This document shows positions 50,644-53,162 of a DNA stretch of 53,162 nucleotides, in pieces. Within the stretch, counting starts at the first letter, position 1. The number at the start of each line of letters is the position of its first letter. Source of the DNA: Candidatus Flavonifractor intestinigallinarum (GTDB taxonomy: Bacteria > Bacillota > Clostridia > Oscillospirales > Oscillospiraceae). The notes under the pieces are model-generated. The model was not told the origin of the DNA. It saw only the letters and a program-made list of their open reading frames with translations, and did no database searches. The position numbers were made by a program, and so were the translations under genes. The stretch is taken from contig DWXO01000050.1 of NCBI GenBank assembly GCA_019119165.1, positions 1 to 53,162 of the forward strand, given 5' to 3'.

Positions 50644-51924
50644 ATGGTAAGCAAGCAGTACCCCCGGCTGGGGGAGACCGTATTTCATGAGATCCTGGAG
50701 AACGGGCTCCACATCTATGTGGACCGCCGCCGGGATTTCCAGAAGAGCTACGCCTTCTTTGCCACCAACTACGGCGGCATGGATATGCGCTTTTTCCAGG
50801 ACGGACGGTGGAAGGACACCCCGGCGGGGGTGGCCCACTTCCTGGAGCACAAGATGTTTGACACCGAGGACGGCAACGCCCTCCAGGATCTGGCGGCCAA
50901 CGGAGCCTCTCCCAACGCCTTCACCAGCTCCGCCATCACCGGCTACTACTTTGAGAGCACCGAGAAGTTTTTCGACAACCTGAAGATCCTGCTCTCCTTT
51001 GTGTCCGTGCCTTACTTCACCCAGGAGAGCGTGGACAAGGAGCAGGGCATTATCGGCCAGGAGATCCGTATGGTGGAGGACGACCCGGAGAACCAGGTGT
51101 TCTATGCCCTGATGGAATGCCTGTACGACCACCATCCCATCCGGGTGCCCATTGCCGGCACCCAGGAGTCCATCTCCCACATCACCGCCGGCACCCTCTA
51201 TTCCTGCCACAAGGCCTTCTACAATCCCGCCAACATGGTGCTCACCGTGGCGGGCGACGTGGACCCGGAGCAGGTGTGCGCCATCGCCAAGGAGATCCTG
51301 CCCCAGGATTCTCTGGGTCAGATGGAGCGGGACTACGGCGGGGAGGAGGCACCCAACGCCGCGGCCTCCGAGAAGGAACTGACCATGGAGGTGTCCACCC
51401 CCATCTTCATGCTGGGCTTCAAGTGCGACCCCGCCCAGAAGGGAGAGGAGTGGCTGCGCCGGGAGCTGGCGGGCGAGCTGGCCTGCGAGGCTCTGCTGGG
51501 CAACTCCACCCCCCTGTACGCCAGGCTGTACAGCCAGGGACTCATCAACAAGAATTTCAGCTACGGCTTTGAGCTCTACCCCGGCTGCGCCATGATGGTG
51601 GCCGGCGGCGAGAGCCGCGATCCCCAAAAGGTGCGGGACGAAGTGCTGGCCGAAGGGGAGCGCCTGGCCCGGGAGGGCATCGACCCCGGCCTGTTCCAGC
51701 GGTTGAAGAAGGGGGTCTACGGCGCCAAGGTCCGGGGCCTCAACTCCTTTGAATACACCTGTATCTCCATGGCCCAGTCTCACTTCACCGGAGTGGACTA
51801 CTTCAAGTTCCCGGAGATTTTCGACTCCATCGATCAGGCCTGCGTGGAGGACTGCATCCGCAGCTGGGTGACCGCCCAGCGGTGTGGCTTAGCCGTGGTG
51901 CGCCCGGGGGAGGGTGAGGCGTAA
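50644..51924 (+). CDS. ymfH: M16-family zinc peptidase YmfH (YfmH)
   Basis: A 426-residue active-type M16 peptidase. The inverted zinc motif is HFLEHKMF (about residues 65-72) and the third ligand is in GIIGQEIRMVEDDP. The second half has GNSTPLYARLYSQGLINKNF, typical of the C-terminal M16 domain. With ymfF it should form a heterodimer in which only this subunit cuts. AGGGAGTG precedes the ATG by about 5 bases. Its TAA shares one base with the ATG of lgt (TAATG), implying coupling. Confidence 0.93.
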   Translation: MVSKQYPRLGETVFHEILENGLHIYVDRRRDFQKSYAFFATNYGGMDMRFFQDGRWKDTPAGVAHFLEHKMFDTEDGNALQDLAANGASPNAFTSSAITGYYFESTEKFFDNLKILLSFVSVPYFTQESVDKEQGIIGQEIRMVEDDPENQVFYALMECLYDHHPIRVPIAGTQESISHITAGTLYSCHKAFYNPANMVLTVAGDVDPEQVCAIAKEILPQDSLGQMERDYGGEEAPNAAASEKELTMEVSTPIFMLGFKCDPAQKGEEWLRRELAGELACEALLGNSTPLYARLYSQGLINKNFSYGFELYPGCAMMVAGGESRDPQKVRDEVLAEGERLAREGIDPGLFQRLKKGVYGAKVRGLNSFEYTCISMAQSHFTGVDYFKFPEIFDSIDQACVEDCIRSWVTAQRCGLAVVRPGEGEA

Positions 51925-52991
51925 TGGGTACCGTATCCTTTCCCGGCCTGGGGCTGGAGCTGACCATGAACCCCATTGCCTTCCGGGTCTTTGGATGGCC
52001 CGTCCACTGGTATGGCATTATCATCGCCGCCGGCTTCCTGCTGGCGGTGGTGTATTGCTCCCGGAAGGCCCCCCAGTTCGGCATCCGTCAGGACGACATC
52101 ATCGATATGCTCTTTTTCGCCGTGCCCCTGTCCATCATCGGGGCCCGGCTGTACTACATCATCTTCTACCTGGACCTGTACCGCAGGCCGGACGGCTCCC
52201 TGGACTTCGGGGCCATGGTAAGCATCTGGGACGGCGGCCTGGCTATCTACGGCGGCGTCATTGCCGCGGTCATTACCCTGTTCGTGTTCTGCAAGGTGCG
52301 GAAGATCAAATTCCTGGCCTTTGCCGATCTGGGCGCCTACGGAATGCTCATCGGCCAGCTGGTAGGCCGCTGGGGCAACTTCGTCAATATTGAGGCCTAC
52401 GGCGGCCCCACCGATCTGCCCTGGCGCATGGGTATCTATGAGTATGTCAACGGTGCCCGGCAGTATGTGGAGGTCCATCCCACCTTCCTTTACGAGTCCC
52501 TGTGGAATCTGCTGGGGCTGGTACTGCTCATTATCGTCGCCAAGAAGTGGCGGAAGTTTGACGGCCAGAATTTCCTGTGCTATTTCGCCTGGTACGGCGT
52601 GGGTCGGGGCTTCATTGAGGGCCTGCGTACTGACAGCCTGTACTTCTTCAATACCCCCATCCGGGTGAGTCAGGTGTTCGGCTTTGCCACCGCTGCCGTT
52701 GCCATCGTGGCGCTGGTCTACCTGCTGGCCTTCCGCAAGCACGATCCGGCCAAGCTGTGGGTCAACCAGATGAAGGCCCATCCCCGGCTGGTGGCCCTGG
52801 TCTACCCCGAGGGACAGGGGGGCAAGTGGCTGGCCAAACAGAAAAAGCGCCTGGAGCAGGATTTTGCCAAGGTGGAGGAGTACGCCCTCCCCGCCAGTGC
52901 GCCCGCCGAGGACAAGGCGGAGATGATTGCCGCGCTGAAAGCCCGGACCGACCTGAAAGAGGTGCTGGTCATGGAGGAAAAGAAAAAATAG
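51924..52991 (+). CDS. lgt: Prolipoprotein diacylglyceryl transferase
   Basis: Lgt transfers diacylglycerol from phosphatidylglycerol to the lipobox Cys of prolipoproteins. The 355-residue membrane protein has about seven helices. Signatures are RVFGWPVHWYGIII, IWDGGLAIYGGVIAA, and the Lgt motif GRWGNFVNIEAYGG with the essential Arg and Asn; HPTFLYESLWN and FIEGLRTDSLYFF follow. After the last helix (about residue 272) is a charged cytosolic tail of about 80 residues, longer than in most Lgt proteins. It is the last gene before a terminator. Confidence 0.96.
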   Translation: MGTVSFPGLGLELTMNPIAFRVFGWPVHWYGIIIAAGFLLAVVYCSRKAPQFGIRQDDIIDMLFFAVPLSIIGARLYYIIFYLDLYRRPDGSLDFGAMVSIWDGGLAIYGGVIAAVITLFVFCKVRKIKFLAFADLGAYGMLIGQLVGRWGNFVNIEAYGGPTDLPWRMGIYEYVNGARQYVEVHPTFLYESLWNLLGLVLLIIVAKKWRKFDGQNFLCYFAWYGVGRGFIEGLRTDSLYFFNTPIRVSQVFGFATAAVAIVALVYLLAFRKHDPAKLWVNQMKAHPRLVALVYPEGQGGKWLAKQKKRLEQDFAKVEEYALPASAPAEDKAEMIAALKARTDLKEVLVMEEKKK

Positions 52992-53006
52992 ACCGATTTT
53001 GATTTT

Positions 53007-53038
53007 GCGCCTGCCGCGTTTGCGGCAGGCGCTTTTTT
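53007..53038 (+). terminator. Rho-independent terminator after lgt
   Basis: GCGCCTGCCGC (53007-53017), loop GTTT, GCGGCAGGCGC (53022-53032), then TTTTTT. Confidence 0.95.
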
Positions 53039-53040
53039 GT

Positions 53041-53162
53041 ATAAAGAAAACCACTCGCTAGGCGAGTGGTTCAAAAAAGCCTATGGCGATGAAAAAGCTA
53101 AAGAAACTCCCTTTGCTATAATTTGAAGTGCGGTCTGCCAACTGCACTAGAAATAGCAAAGG
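53041..53162 (+). mobile_element. Probable left end of an IS200/IS605-type element (partial)
   Basis: Just after the lgt terminator the composition turns AT-rich. A perfect 10-bp hairpin with a three-base loop, AACCACTCGC-TAG-GCGAGTGGTT (53049-53071), has the form and subterminal place of the TnpA-binding hairpins of IS200/IS605 elements. About 40 bp on, TTGCTAT (53114-53120) can pair with ATAGCAA (53154-53160), with GTGC/GCAC inside and the flanking CC/GG outside. That would close a leader hairpin just ahead of the position where a ribosome binding site (AAGG...) is emerging, as in IS200 leaders. No transposase codons are in the window, so the call is inferred. Confidence 0.6.

Overview
The window looks like a chromosomal contig from a spore-forming, GC-rich member of the Clostridia, most like the Oscillospiraceae (Flavonifractor/Lawsonibacter type). 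The evidence is a Gram-positive PolC, Rex, a short HisG with HisZ, SpoIID-type and cortex-type peptidoglycan-binding proteins, an M16 peptidase pair of the YmfF/YmfH kind, and high GC with strong GGAGG ribosome binding sites. No database search was possible, so the taxonomy is inference.

Region 1 (1-4585) is AT-rich accessory DNA. It starts inside an IS21-type element whose istA runs off the left edge. The element abuts a 5'-truncated qatA, followed by intact qatB and qatC and a qatD split by a one-base insertion in a poly-A run. This is a decaying QatABCD anti-phage locus. On its right it ends against a short reading frame (4586-4660) that reads like the last codons of a SigK-type sporulation sigma factor. 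The island may therefore sit in, or be the remains of, a sigK-intervening (skin-like) element.

Region 2 (4665-8682) holds an ECF sigma factor with an RsgI-like, PepSY-containing anti-sigma factor, then a P1B metal ATPase behind a consensus promoter wrapped in two inverted CsoR-type operators.

Region 3 (8711-19180) is the conserved cluster pyrH-frr-uppS-cdsA-dxr-rseP-ispG-polC: nucleotide supply, ribosome recycling, isoprenoid and lipid-carrier synthesis, phospholipid synthesis, site-2 proteolysis and replication. The 3' end of polC, which encodes its clamp-binding tail, is repeated 176 bp downstream around a hairpin-rich insert.

Region 4 (19437-26232) is the histidine operon hisZ-G-D-B-H-A-F-orf78-I-E, tightly coupled and without hisC. 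A block of stacked hairpins follows.

Region 5 (26440-33615) has a minus-strand three-gene operon of likely spore-envelope proteins, rex with a translationally coupled SLH protein, and a minus-strand metal cassette (ArsR regulator, HMA chaperone, P1B ATPase) with a clear ArsR operator.

Region 6 (33634-42908, minus strand) holds a 3-hydroxyacyl-CoA dehydrogenase, then pyrE-radC-uvrB-orf-aldo/keto reductase-uvrA. uvrB has its own promoter with a LexA-type box in the spacer.

Region 7 (42953-53038) holds a COG2426 membrane protein, recD2, the divergent tsaE-tsaB-upp operon, and rodA-ymfF-ymfH-lgt. The window ends in what looks like the left end of an IS200/IS605 element, so both edges appear to be insertion sequences, as expected of a short-read contig broken at repeats.
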